Source of the DNA: Salegentibacter salarius | GTDB lineage: Bacteria > Bacteroidota > Bacteroidia > Flavobacteriales > Flavobacteriaceae | DNA length: 64,000 bases | Reading direction: 5' to 3' | Assembly (NCBI RefSeq): GCF_900168265.1 | Contig: NZ_FVZF01000011.1 | Location: 27,026 to 91,025, forward strand | Shown here: positions 9,939 to 18,498 of the stretch, piece after piece | How positions within the stretch are numbered: position 1 is the first letter of the stretch | Layout of the letters: every line of letters begins with the position of its first letter | Position numbers and translations under genes: made by a program | The notes under the pieces: generated by a model | Told to the model about the DNA's origin: nothing | The model's database searches: none | The model's input: the letters and a program-made list of their open reading frames with translations, nothing else

Positions 9939-10706
9939 TCATTTTTCACCATCTGTGGAGGTTTGATCTTTTTTTCTCTCGGCTTCTTTTTCAACAAATT
10001 TTTTATGTTGTACTTCTCCGCCAAAATCCCTGGTTCTCTTGTAAATACTTTCAAAAACCTCTGCTTTGCCATAAAGCGTGATAATATCGTGGGGCAATAT
10101 TTTTGAATTTCCCGAAGGAGAACCCAAATAGTCTTCACCTTTTCTATCTATTCCCAGTACAGTTATGCCTTCTTTTCGAAGGTCTAATTCTATTAAAGTC
10201 TTATTGGCTAGCCAACTGTCTTTCTCTACTCGCATTTCGCTTACATGGTAGTTGTCGTGTAAATGCAATACAGCGGCATAATCCTGTACATTTATATCGG
10301 TATATTTTTTTAGCATTTTACTAATCAATTTAGACAGTCCGCGGTCTACCCAATCACTTCTAATGGCCCACCACAATATGCCAAGTCCTACCACAACTAT
10401 TAGCAATCCATAAAGCTTAGCTGCATTACTATCTGGTAGCACAAAAGTTAGAATTAAAGAAGACATTGCGGTTACTATACCGGCATTACCTATAAGCATA
10501 AGGCTGTATATAATTTTTCTTCGAACCGGATGGTTCATTATTTTTTCAGATTCTGCAGAAGTATAACCAGAGCCGGTATATGCAGATCTAGCCTGGAACC
10601 TTGCGCTTTGGGTAGATAGTCCCGTGTGAGCCAAAGCAATGGCCGCAATTCGTGTAATCAAGGCTGAAAGTGTGATGATAAAAAATAACGTAACAGCGGC
10701 AATCAT
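9939..10706 (-). CDS. Membrane protein with C-terminal TrkA-C (RCK_C) domain
   Basis: 255 residues. Hydrophobic segments lie near 2-27, 65-90 and 97-115, and a cytosolic domain at about 140-225 has the RCK_C pattern. Evidence for it is MRVEKDSWLANKTLIEL, REGITVLGIDRKGEDYLGSPSGNSKILPHDIITLYG. RCK_C modules bind small ligands such as nucleotides or cyclic di-nucleotides and gate ion transporters or channels. The membrane part does not resemble a known pore closely, so transport function is not established. The tail is highly charged (KKFVEKEAERKKDQ). It is convergent with the endonuclease gene and followed by its terminator on the other strand. Confidence 0.75.
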   Translation of the reverse strand: MIAAVTLFFIITLSALITRIAAIALAHTGLSTQSARFQARSAYTGSGYTSAESEKIMNHPVRRKIIYSLMLIGNAGIVTAMSSLILTFVLPDSNAAKLYGLLIVVVGLGILWWAIRSDWVDRGLSKLISKMLKKYTDINVQDYAAVLHLHDNYHVSEMRVEKDSWLANKTLIELDLRKEGITVLGIDRKGEDYLGSPSGNSKILPHDIITLYGKAEVFESIYKRTRDFGGEVQHKKFVEKEAERKKDQTSTDGEK

Positions 10707-10949
10707 AAATATTGATTTATATAACTATGTATCAATATAAGATAAACTAATTTTTGAAATTTTTTGGAGTATTTAGAAATTTAAATTTTCAAGTTGTTTG
10801 TTGCTATTTTTAAGTCTGACTCTTGCTTTCTGCCCTATTGGAGTGTTTTATTATGAATTTAGAGAATCTGAAAAGTTCATAAATATAATTACGTTCCATA
10901 GCAAATGAAACGTAATTAATCGTTTTGAATCAATGCAAAAGCCTTAGAG
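10707..10949. other. Intergenic region with no recognised gene
   Basis: AT-rich stretch between the TrkA-C gene and the vWA remnant. I see no convincing coding frame, RNA gene or promoter match in it. Confidence 0.5.
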
Positions 10950-11226
10950 TTACTGAAGCGTACTTTTTACAAGTCTTATAAATTCTGCACTGTAACCTTC
11001 CTTGTCTTCGGCATGGCCTTTTTCGGCGAGGTCCAAAATCAATTCAGTACTTTGATTTTCCACAAATTCTGAATCGGTTAATTTCATTCCATAAAGCGCA
11101 ACGGCGGAGGCAAACTTAAAATCGGTACTGGCTTCTTCAAAATCTTTTTCTATATAGTTTACCGTTCCGGTTCGAAATCGAGATAGAAAGAAATAGGCTT
11201 AAAATGAATAGTAAATTATACTTCAT
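10950..11226 (-). pseudogene. Decayed vWA/DUF3520 (YfbK-like) gene with internal deletion
   Basis: Reading leftward from ATG at 11226 gives the signal peptide MKYNLLFILSLFLSISIS and then runs out of frame to a stop. A second frame, open from 11198 to the stop at 10950-10952, encodes VNYIEKDFEEASTDFKFASA, then LYGMKLTDSEF and EGYSAEFIRLVKSTLQ. This is the C-terminal end of the DUF3520 domain that closes YfbK-type von Willebrand factor A proteins. The vWA domain itself and most of the rest (several hundred codons in an intact gene) are missing. The simplest reading is one large internal deletion joining the signal peptide to the last ~65 codons out of frame. It lies downstream of tonB on the same strand. 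Confidence 0.7.
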
Positions 11227-11262
11227 AAATTAAATTTTATAGGTGTTGTATTAAGTTTATCT

Positions 11263-11979
11263 CTAATTCTGAACCTGGAAAATTATGGGTAAGGCATAAT
11301 TTACATTAACGGGCTTTCCGCGTTGTTTTCCCGGTTGCATTTTAGGCAAGGATTCAATAATTGTTTTGGCTTCTTCTTCAAGCTTAGGATGTGGTGCTCG
11401 TGCCTGTATATTTACGATATCTCCTTCAGTATTTATTTGAAAAAGTATGTTGATGCGATTTACTCCCGAAAGTCCTAATTCACTTCCAAGTTCTTTATTA
11501 AAATTCTTATTTACGTAAGCGGTGATCTTTTCACTCATACAGGTTTTTCTCGCTGAATTATCATTTAAACCTTCACATCCCGGAAATACCGGCACATCTT
11601 CAATTAATGTAAAAGGCACGGTTTCTGGTTCTTCTTCTGGTTTGTGCTCAACTATTTCCTCGGGTTCTACAATATCTTCCAGGCTTATTTCGGTAGATTC
11701 AATTTCGTCTTCTTCAAGCTCGGGATCGTCTTCAATTACATCTATTGCATCAGGAATTACCGGTGGTTTAGGCGGTGGAGTGTTTGCCAGTTCGGTAATG
11801 GGGATTTCTTCATCTTCAAGAGCATCTAAATAAACCTGCTCGCCGGCAAATTCTTCCTTATCATAAGTTTTCCATTCTATTAAAAGCAAACTGGCTAGTA
11901 AGGCCATGATAAGTCCGAAGGATAAAAACAAATTTGATTTTTTTCGAAGGTCAGCTTTAGGATTTTTCTTAGGTTTCAT
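11263..11979 (-). CDS. tonB: TonB energy transducer
   Basis: 238 residues. A short charged cytosolic N-terminus (KPKKNPKADLRKKS) precedes one transmembrane helix near 16-36. A proline/glutamate-rich periplasmic spacer follows (PPPKPPVIPD, then DDPELEEDEIE and KPEEEPE, about 65-125), then a TonB C-terminal domain (about 145-236, with GVNRINILFQINTEGDIVNIQARAPHP and LPKMQPGKQRGKPVNVNYALPI). It links proton-motive force from ExbB/ExbD to outer-membrane receptors. No exbB or exbD is in this window. The two TonB-dependent receptors nearby are plausible partners. The decayed vWA gene lies just downstream. Confidence 0.93.
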   Translation of the reverse strand: MKPKKNPKADLRKKSNLFLSFGLIMALLASLLLIEWKTYDKEEFAGEQVYLDALEDEEIPITELANTPPPKPPVIPDAIDVIEDDPELEEDEIESTEISLEDIVEPEEIVEHKPEEEPETVPFTLIEDVPVFPGCEGLNDNSARKTCMSEKITAYVNKNFNKELGSELGLSGVNRINILFQINTEGDIVNIQARAPHPKLEEEAKTIIESLPKMQPGKQRGKPVNVNYALPIIFQVQN

Positions 11980-12160
11980 AAGATTAGTATTAAATTAATA
12001 GTTAGTGATAAACAGGGAAAATTTAATGTAATGGCTGGTATTTTGAATAACTATCAATTAAAATGCCAAAAACCTGAAATAAATTTGTATAATTGATTCA
12101 AAGCTTATTTCTGTTCTAAAATAGAAGAGGTAAATGTCTTCTATAAACTAAGAAGTACAA

Positions 12161-12194
12161 TTGAGTGGCTTTTTTATAGAAAATCCTATCTTTA
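12161..12194 (+). promoter_or_regulatory. Candidate promoter for the small membrane protein gene
   Basis: TTG (12161-12163) and TATCTTTA (12187-12194) are separated by 23 nt. The -7 element differs from TAnnTTTG only in the last base. The start codon follows 16 nt later, implying a very short leader. Confidence 0.35.
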
Positions 12195-12210
12195 CTAAAA
12201 ATTTACTTCT

Positions 12211-12648
12211 ATGTATCCAACAGTACAATTCATACATTCTTATTGGGCTTATTTAGTACTTATTGTTTTGTTCGTGGCCGTTATAAATTCAATTATAGGT
12301 TATGCTTCAAATAAGGAATATGGTGCAACTAATTTTAGGATCGCGCTTTTTACACTTATCACTACACATATTCAGCTTCTAATAGGAATTGTTTTATATT
12401 TTGTATCTCCTTATTTCTCTGTTTTACTTGAAAAAGGAATGGGTGCAGTGATGCCAGATCCAACCCTTAGACTTTATATCATGGAGCATCCTTTAATGAT
12501 GATTATCGCCGTAGTATTAATAACCATTGGTTATTCTAAGCATAAAAGTAAACTTACTTCAAAGCCAAAATTTAAAACCCTGGCTATATTTTATACTTTA
12601 GGATTATTGGTGATGTTATCGCGTATTCCCTGGAGTGCCTGGTTTTAG
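12211..12648 (+). CDS. Four-helix membrane protein, cytochrome-b-like
   Basis: 145 residues with four predicted membrane helices (about 10-32, 45-70, 90-107, 118-138). Histidines sit near helix starts or inside helices (IHSYWAYL, ITTHIQLL, MEHPLMMI), the arrangement seen in small heme-b membrane proteins. Similar Bacteroidota proteins are often labelled cytochrome B. Heme binding is inference from the His placement only. The gene stands alone, convergent with the EEP nuclease gene, whose stop is 15 nt away. Confidence 0.65.
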   Translation: MYPTVQFIHSYWAYLVLIVLFVAVINSIIGYASNKEYGATNFRIALFTLITTHIQLLIGIVLYFVSPYFSVLLEKGMGAVMPDPTLRLYIMEHPLMMIIAVVLITIGYSKHKSKLTSKPKFKTLAIFYTLGLLVMLSRIPWSAWF

Positions 12649-12663
12649 ATTGGAATAAACTTT

Positions 12664-13749
12664 TCATTCACTTCCTTTTGGAGAGCCGGGGCCGGCTTGC
12701 TTTATAAGATAAATGTATACAGGGAAATGATCACTGTATCCTCCCTGATAACCGCTATAACCATAGCTTCGGAAGGGATAACCTTTGTATTGTCCACTTT
12801 CCGTGATAAGGTATTTCTTATTGAAAATCCCTGCTTTATAAAACTGAAAACCGGAATAGTCTTTCCCGGTTAAAGCTCCCGAAATCAAAATTTGATCAAA
12901 TAAATTCCAACCATCGCGGTAGGCAAGTGTCCCCATACCTTTTTTTAACATACGCTCCATAGGATTGTATAATTGATGTGGAGTTAAATCTGTTGGGTTC
13001 TCTTTTGTTTTCAGTATTTCTTTGAAGCTTTTATTTGTAGGATCATCATTAAAGTCACCCATACTTATCACCTTTGCTAAAGGTTCTTTTTTGAAAATTG
13101 AATCGAGAATAACTTTATTTAGTGCCGCCGCTTTTTCCCGTTTGTAACTACTGGCCGTTTCCCCACCACTTCTGGAAGGCCAGTGATTCACAATAAAATG
13201 TAGTTTTTCGTTATCAATTTTTCCACTTACCACTAGCTGATCTCTGGTGTAAACACGCTTGTCGGGTTCTTTGCTATTATAGATTAGTAATTCGTGAGAA
13301 ACCGAATTTTCTAATCTAAAAATATCTTTTCGGTATAATAATGCAACATCGATTCCGCGGCGGTCTGGCGAGTCATAATGTACAATACCATAGTTATAGG
13401 CTTTGAGTTTTGGCTCATTTATTAGATCTTCTAAAACCTGCCTGTTTTCAATTTCACAAATCCCTACAATAGCAGGAACTTGCTTTGATATTTCTGAACC
13501 AATCTCTGGAATAACTCCAGCCAGCTTTTGCAATTTATCACGGTATTTTTCCTGGGTCCAAACATCATCTCCGTCTGGGGTACGGTCATCATCAAAAGTG
13601 AAGGGATTATTTTCAGTATCAAATAGATTTTCGACATTATAGAAAGCAATACTTATAATTTTATACTCCTTTTGCTGTGAGAAACTACTTTCAGTACTCA
13701 AAAAGAATAACAGGCAAAAAACAAAAAGGGGAAAAATACGGGTAATCAT
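12664..13749 (-). CDS. Secreted endonuclease/exonuclease/phosphatase family protein
   Basis: 361 residues. A signal peptide (MITRIFPLFVFCLLFFLSTESSFS) precedes one EEP domain. Hallmarks are AFYNVENLFDTEN (metal site near 37), GICEIENR (catalytic Glu), HFIVNHWPSRSGG, MGDFNDDPT (catalytic Asp/Asn) and the C-terminal GGYSDHFPVY (catalytic Asp-His). Family members hydrolyse phosphodiester or phosphomonoester bonds, and a secreted member next to a receptor suggests DNA/RNA degradation outside the cytoplasm. It is divergent from the TonB receptor at 13849, sharing a 99-nt gap, so the two may be co-regulated. An exact substrate cannot be given. Confidence 0.9.
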   Translation of the reverse strand: MITRIFPLFVFCLLFFLSTESSFSQQKEYKIISIAFYNVENLFDTENNPFTFDDDRTPDGDDVWTQEKYRDKLQKLAGVIPEIGSEISKQVPAIVGICEIENRQVLEDLINEPKLKAYNYGIVHYDSPDRRGIDVALLYRKDIFRLENSVSHELLIYNSKEPDKRVYTRDQLVVSGKIDNEKLHFIVNHWPSRSGGETASSYKREKAAALNKVILDSIFKKEPLAKVISMGDFNDDPTNKSFKEILKTKENPTDLTPHQLYNPMERMLKKGMGTLAYRDGWNLFDQILISGALTGKDYSGFQFYKAGIFNKKYLITESGQYKGYPFRSYGYSGYQGGYSDHFPVYIYLIKQAGPGSPKGSE

Positions 13750-13848
13750 TGTCTTACATTAAAGCTAAATTATTGGTATAAAGTGTTGATATTTTGATTA
13801 TTAACGCTTAAATATCTAAACTTATATTGAATATGACACTACCTGGTA

Positions 13849-16650
13849 ATGAAATTTTTAATTTTTGTTCTCTTTTTTGGGTTGGGATTTTCTGGCTCCC
13901 TGGCGCAGGAAATTTCCCTGAAAGGGAAATTGGTAGATGCTCAAACTTATAAAGAATTACCCGGCGCTAAACTTCAGATAGAGAAAAGCTTTTTTGAAAC
14001 AATTTCGAATGAAAATGGGGAGTTTTTATTTTCCTCGGAAGATCTTCCGCTAGGTGAACAAATTTTAAGCATAGGTCTTCCAGATTACAAATTGCTTAGA
14101 ATTCCGGTAATTATTGAAAAGAGAACTAATAAAGATCTTGGGCTTATTTTAATGCAACCTGTTCTTGCCGATTATGCTAATCAAATAACCACTATAAGTC
14201 TATCTGATGCTGAGCTAGATGAAGATGAAGCTCATATAGATAATCTTTCTGGTCTTCTACAGGCTTCTCGTGATGTATTTCTAAATGCCGCTGCTTTCGA
14301 TTTTAGTCAGACTTTTTTTAGACCACGCGGTCTCGATAGCGAACATGGTAAAGTTTTAATAAATGGTATAGAAATGAACAAGATTTATACCGGCCGGCCA
14401 CAATGGAGTGCCTGGGGCGGACTCAACGATGTGCAACGCAACCAGGTTTTTTCAATGGGGCTTAGTCCTTCTGAAGTAAGTTTTGGAGGTCTTGCGGGAA
14501 CCACGAATATAATTATGCGGGCTTCAAAATACGCCAAAGCAGGGAAAGCTTCCATAGCAGCGGCTAATAGAAGCTACAACGGCAGATTGATGGCTAGTTA
14601 CGGCTCTGGAGAATTAAAGAACGGCTGGGCTTATGCAATTTCGGCTTCCCGTAGGTTTGCCAACGAAGCTTATGTAGATGGAACCTTGTACGATGCAAAT
14701 GCATTTTTCCTTTCGGTTGAAAAGTCATTCCATGAGAAACATAGTCTCAATTTTACAGGTTTTTATACGCCTAACCTTCGTGGAAAATCTTCTCCCAATA
14801 CCGAAGAAGTTTTCGAACTAAAAGGAAGAAAATATAATGCATACTGGGGTTACCAGGATACTGAAATTAGGAATTCCCGAATTAGGGAGATAAAAGAACC
14901 TGTATTAATGTTGAATCATTTCTGGGAATTTTCAGAAAACGTGAGCATCAATAATAATTTTGCTTTTCAGTTTGGAAAAATGGGAAATTCAAGGATAGAT
15001 TTTGGAGGAACCCGAAGGGCTGAAATTAATGACCAGTCGGGTTACGTAGGCGGAGGCACCAATCCAGATCCTACCTATTATCAAAAACTACCCAGCTATT
15101 ATTTGCGCTTCGCAGATAATCCTAATTATGAAGCAGCATACCTTGCGCAGCAAGAATTCAAAGAAGAAGGTCAGTTAGATTGGCAGCAGTTATATAACGC
15201 TAACAGCTCGGCAGGTTACACAGTTTATGCGTTGGCAGAAGACAGAAGCGATGATCTTAAGCTTGATTTGAATTCTATCGTTTCAGCTAAAATGAATGAT
15301 AATATTGATCTAAATGGAAAACTGGCTTTTTCGTATTTGAACTCTCATAATTTTGCTTCTATAAAAGATATGCTGGGAGGCGATACTTTTCTTGACGTTG
15401 ATTTTTTTGCTGAAGGCGACCGGGAAACCTCTCTTGAAAATAGGGCCCAAAGCGATCTTCAAAATCCGAATAGAAGAGTTTCTGAAAATGAGCCTTACAA
15501 ATATAATTTTCGGTTCTATGCGAGTTCCGCTAAGGCTTTTGGGCAATTAAATTTTGATTACGATCGGCTTGATTTCTATTCTGGTATTATCGCTTCCCAA
15601 ACTTTTTATCAAAGAGAAGGATTGTTCCAAAACGGGAATTACCCAGATAATTCACTCGGTAAAAGTGAGCAATTAAGTTTTACCGATTTTGGAGGGAAAA
15701 TTGGAGCAAATTATAAACTTACCGCCAAACATTTATTGGGTTTTAATGCAGCCTGGTTTACTAAACCACCAAACCTTCGGAATTCCTTTTCAAATTCACG
15801 CCAAAATAATGATGTTGTGAAGGGTATAGAAAGCGAGCAAATCCAGAATATAGATTTAAGTTACAGGTATAGGTCTTCAAATATTAAAGCTTATTACACT
15901 CAAATTAAAGACGCAACTGAAATCTCTTTTTATTATGCCGATGGTCTTTCAGGCTTAGGTAGAAACAGTACTACGGCATTTGTTCAGGAAGTTTTAAGCG
16001 GAATTGATAAACAGCATCTTGGCTTGGAAATAGGAATTGAAGCGCAACTAACTTCAGCTATAAAATTGAAGGCGGCGGGAGCAATGGGACAATTTATCTA
16101 CAATAATAATCCAGAACTCTATTTAACTTCAGACGATTTTAATGAGATAGTAGATTATGGAACTTCCTATTTGAAAAATTACCGCATTGCCGGAGGTCCG
16201 CAAAGAGCGGCTCAAATTGGTTTTGAATATCGTGATGCTGATTATTGGTTTTTTGGCACTACTGCTAACTTCTTTTCTCAGGCTTTTTTAGATATAAGCC
16301 CCTTAACCAGAACTGCGAATTTCCTGAATGATAGCGACGGTCTACCCATTTTAAATTACGATGAAAATGTCGCCGAGAAACTTCTAAAACAAGAGCAGTT
16401 TAGTGATTATATATTGGTAAATGCCATAGGTGGAAAATCCTGGCTAGTGAAGGGAAAGTTTATCGGCTTTTTTATAAGTCTGAATAATATTTTTGATAAA
16501 GTATACAAAACCGGTGGTTTTGAGCAATCCCGAAATGCGAATTACCGAACCCTAAAACAAGACCAGGAGAGGGAAACCCCCATTTTTGCTCCTAAATACT
16601 GGTATGGCACCGGTGCTTCTTATTTTGCCATGGTTTATGTGCGATTTTAA
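13849..16650 (+). CDS. TonB-dependent receptor (second locus)
   Basis: 933 residues. A signal peptide (MKFLIFVLFFGLGFSGSLAQ) precedes a carboxypeptidase-regulatory-like domain (about 22-100, GKLVDAQTYKELPGAKLQI). A plug-like region follows (about 130-245, with FFRPRGLDSEHGKVLINGIE and SFGGLAGTTNIIMRAS), then a long barrel ending with YFAMVYVRF. The plug and barrel resemble the 3769-6303 receptor in outline (VYWSNWAGLSDV versus PQWSAWGGLNDV), but no clear TonB box is visible. A DUF5689 lipoprotein gene starts 10 nt downstream, and a secreted EEP nuclease is encoded divergently upstream. Import of a nucleic-acid or phosphate-ester product is inference from context. Confidence 0.9.
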   Translation: MKFLIFVLFFGLGFSGSLAQEISLKGKLVDAQTYKELPGAKLQIEKSFFETISNENGEFLFSSEDLPLGEQILSIGLPDYKLLRIPVIIEKRTNKDLGLILMQPVLADYANQITTISLSDAELDEDEAHIDNLSGLLQASRDVFLNAAAFDFSQTFFRPRGLDSEHGKVLINGIEMNKIYTGRPQWSAWGGLNDVQRNQVFSMGLSPSEVSFGGLAGTTNIIMRASKYAKAGKASIAAANRSYNGRLMASYGSGELKNGWAYAISASRRFANEAYVDGTLYDANAFFLSVEKSFHEKHSLNFTGFYTPNLRGKSSPNTEEVFELKGRKYNAYWGYQDTEIRNSRIREIKEPVLMLNHFWEFSENVSINNNFAFQFGKMGNSRIDFGGTRRAEINDQSGYVGGGTNPDPTYYQKLPSYYLRFADNPNYEAAYLAQQEFKEEGQLDWQQLYNANSSAGYTVYALAEDRSDDLKLDLNSIVSAKMNDNIDLNGKLAFSYLNSHNFASIKDMLGGDTFLDVDFFAEGDRETSLENRAQSDLQNPNRRVSENEPYKYNFRFYASSAKAFGQLNFDYDRLDFYSGIIASQTFYQREGLFQNGNYPDNSLGKSEQLSFTDFGGKIGANYKLTAKHLLGFNAAWFTKPPNLRNSFSNSRQNNDVVKGIESEQIQNIDLSYRYRSSNIKAYYTQIKDATEISFYYADGLSGLGRNSTTAFVQEVLSGIDKQHLGLEIGIEAQLTSAIKLKAAGAMGQFIYNNNPELYLTSDDFNEIVDYGTSYLKNYRIAGGPQRAAQIGFEYRDADYWFFGTTANFFSQAFLDISPLTRTANFLNDSDGLPILNYDENVAEKLLKQEQFSDYILVNAIGGKSWLVKGKFIGFFISLNNIFDKVYKTGGFEQSRNANYRTLKQDQERETPIFAPKYWYGTGASYFAMVYVRF

Positions 16651-16660
16651 AACTATAGCG

Positions 16661-18040
16661 ATGAGAAATTTTAAATTGATATCGGTTATTATCTTCCTGG
16701 TTTTGTATTCATCTTGCGTGAAAACAGGGGATTTTCAGTTGCCGGAATCTGAAACCAAAGAGATAATTATTGAAGGAAATATTACCGGAATTTCTGCGGT
16801 AAAAAGCAATTTTAAACCTGAAACTGAAGAAATATATGTTTTTTCTGAAACCAACACCTGGATGGAAGCTTATGTGGTTTCCAGTGATGAGGGAGGTAAT
16901 TTTTATAAGGAGCTGGTCTTGCAGGATAAACCAGAAAATCCCGTTGCCGGAACTCTTTTGTTGGTAGATGATAATTCGCTATTTGAAACCTATAATTTTG
17001 GTAGAAAAATATATGTAAAGTTAGACGGACTCGCTTTATGGTCTAACAATGGGATACATCAACTGGGAATTCAGAATAGGGGAGATGTGGTGGCGATTCC
17101 GCCTTCCAGGATAGACGATCATATTATTAGAACCGTGGAAACCGCTGAAATTATTCCACTTCAATTAGAGATTTCAGAATTTAAGGAAATCCACGAAAAC
17201 TTATTTATTCAGGTTAAAAATGTTCAGTTTAATCGAAACCTACTAAGGGAACAACATCATTATACTTTTGCCGGGGAAGTGACCGATGAGTATGATGGTG
17301 AGAGACAGTTGGAAAGCTGCAGCACAGGCGCCAGTACGATGTTAAGCACCAGCACTTTTTCCGGATTTAAATCTTTGTATTTGCCTGAAAACTCTGGAAG
17401 CGTAAAAGGAATTCTAACCCGAAATTTTTACGATGATTATTTTGTGATCGCGGTAAATTCTCCCGATGATTTTAGTTTTGACGGCGAGCGTTGCGACCCG
17501 GAATTTTTGAAGTGTACGAATAATACTTCCGAAGGAATAAATGTTTTATTCGAGGAAGATTTTACGAATATCACCAGTCTTTCAGCATTAGAAAATAGCG
17601 GATGGATCAATGTGAATGTAAACGGGGGCAAAGTTTTTCAACCCGGAAACTTTGATGGAAACCGGTATATTCGGGTTTCGGCATTTAATACCGAAGAGGC
17701 GCCAATGGAAACCTGGCTGGTGAGTCCCCCAATAAATTTAGACGATGTTTTAGGAGCTCAATTGTCTTTTGAAATTATGTCTTCTTACGATAACGCCACC
17801 ATTCTAAGTGTTTTAATTACCGAAGAATTTACCGGGAATGTATTAACCACTAACTGGAAAACTTTGGATGCGATAATTCCTATAGGTCCCACCAATCAAT
17901 ATGGTAGAGGTTTTGTAAAAAGTAAGATCGATATTTCTTGTTTAAAGGGCGATATTCATTTTGCCTTCAGGTATTTGGGCGCCGCACCCGATAAAAGCAC
18001 AACTTATGATATTGATAACATTCGGGTAAGTGGGAATTGA
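16661..18040 (+). CDS. DUF5689 lipoprotein with choice-of-anchor-J-like domain
   Basis: The start is set at the ATG giving MRNFKLISVIIFLVLYSSC, a lipoprotein signal peptide with Cys19. An in-frame ATG further upstream lies inside the receptor gene. The N-terminal region (about 30-270) matches DUF5689, an OB-like beta domain (EIIIEGNITGI, MEAYVVSSDEGGNFYKELVLQ). The C-terminal region (about 300-458) resembles choice-of-anchor J/cleaved-adhesin beta-sandwiches (LFEEDFTNI, GWINVNVNGGK, PMETWLVSPPINLDD, TYDIDNIRVSG). The gene follows the TonB receptor by 10 nt and is probably its surface partner. Ligand unknown. Confidence 0.85.
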   Translation: MRNFKLISVIIFLVLYSSCVKTGDFQLPESETKEIIIEGNITGISAVKSNFKPETEEIYVFSETNTWMEAYVVSSDEGGNFYKELVLQDKPENPVAGTLLLVDDNSLFETYNFGRKIYVKLDGLALWSNNGIHQLGIQNRGDVVAIPPSRIDDHIIRTVETAEIIPLQLEISEFKEIHENLFIQVKNVQFNRNLLREQHHYTFAGEVTDEYDGERQLESCSTGASTMLSTSTFSGFKSLYLPENSGSVKGILTRNFYDDYFVIAVNSPDDFSFDGERCDPEFLKCTNNTSEGINVLFEEDFTNITSLSALENSGWINVNVNGGKVFQPGNFDGNRYIRVSAFNTEEAPMETWLVSPPINLDDVLGAQLSFEIMSSYDNATILSVLITEEFTGNVLTTNWKTLDAIIPIGPTNQYGRGFVKSKIDISCLKGDIHFAFRYLGAAPDKSTTYDIDNIRVSGN

Positions 18041-18070
18041 GTAAATTGATTTTTATTTTAAAATCAAGAA

Positions 18071-18478
18071 ATGAAGCAAACTTTACTCTTTCTTTTTTTA
18101 CTGACTTTCGTTGCCGGGTTCGCGCAGCAATCCCAGGATTTCGCGGGAAATTGGTTTTGGGAATCTCCAGATGGACAAAACACTATGGAGTTACAGCTGG
18201 AATACGAAAATCAAAACAGGATTGTTGGTAATCACTGTGTGATTTTTTATCAGGGTGAAAAAACCGACTGTAAAAGAAACGATACCGGAGCTCTTAGCAT
18301 TAATTTAGTAAAAATTGCGGAAGGAGTTTATGATGGTACTATAGAAAGTGCAGTAAGTTTTACTTCCGGAAAAATACGTTTGCAATATATAGATCGTGAA
18401 AAAGCAATCCGATTTTACTTAAAAGAAGTGCCTCCCGGGGAATTCTATATCCCAAAGGAGGCATTTTTAATGAGATAA
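18071..18478 (+). CDS. Small secreted protein of unknown function
   Basis: 135 residues. A cleavable signal peptide (MKQTLLFLFLLTFVAGFAQ) precedes a beta-rich domain (FAGNWFWESPDGQNTMELQL, NRIVGNHCVIFYQGEKTDC). Two Cys residues could form a disulfide. The opening pattern resembles lipocalin-like or calycin domains, but I do not recognise a family with certainty. It lies 30 nt after the DUF5689 lipoprotein on the same strand, so it could be the last gene of that operon. A terminator hairpin overlaps its last codons. Confidence 0.6.
   Translation: MKQTLLFLFLLTFVAGFAQQSQDFAGNWFWESPDGQNTMELQLEYENQNRIVGNHCVIFYQGEKTDCKRNDTGALSINLVKIAEGVYDGTIESAVSFTSGKIRLQYIDREKAIRFYLKEVPPGEFYIPKEAFLMR
18429..18468 (+). 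terminator. Terminator overlapping the 3' end of the small secreted protein gene
   Basis: TGCCTCC (18429-18435) pairs with GGAGGCA (18457-18463) around an inner GGG/CCC pairing, followed by TTTTT. It lies within the last codons of the gene, ten bases before the stop. Confidence 0.55.
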
Positions 18479-18498
18479 GTTTATAATAATTTAAAAAC

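Noticed and set aside
11522..11833. Rightward open frames of 60-100 codons across tonB
   Set aside because: They are antisense to tonB and made of simple Ser/Gly codons mirroring its acidic spacer; no independent support.
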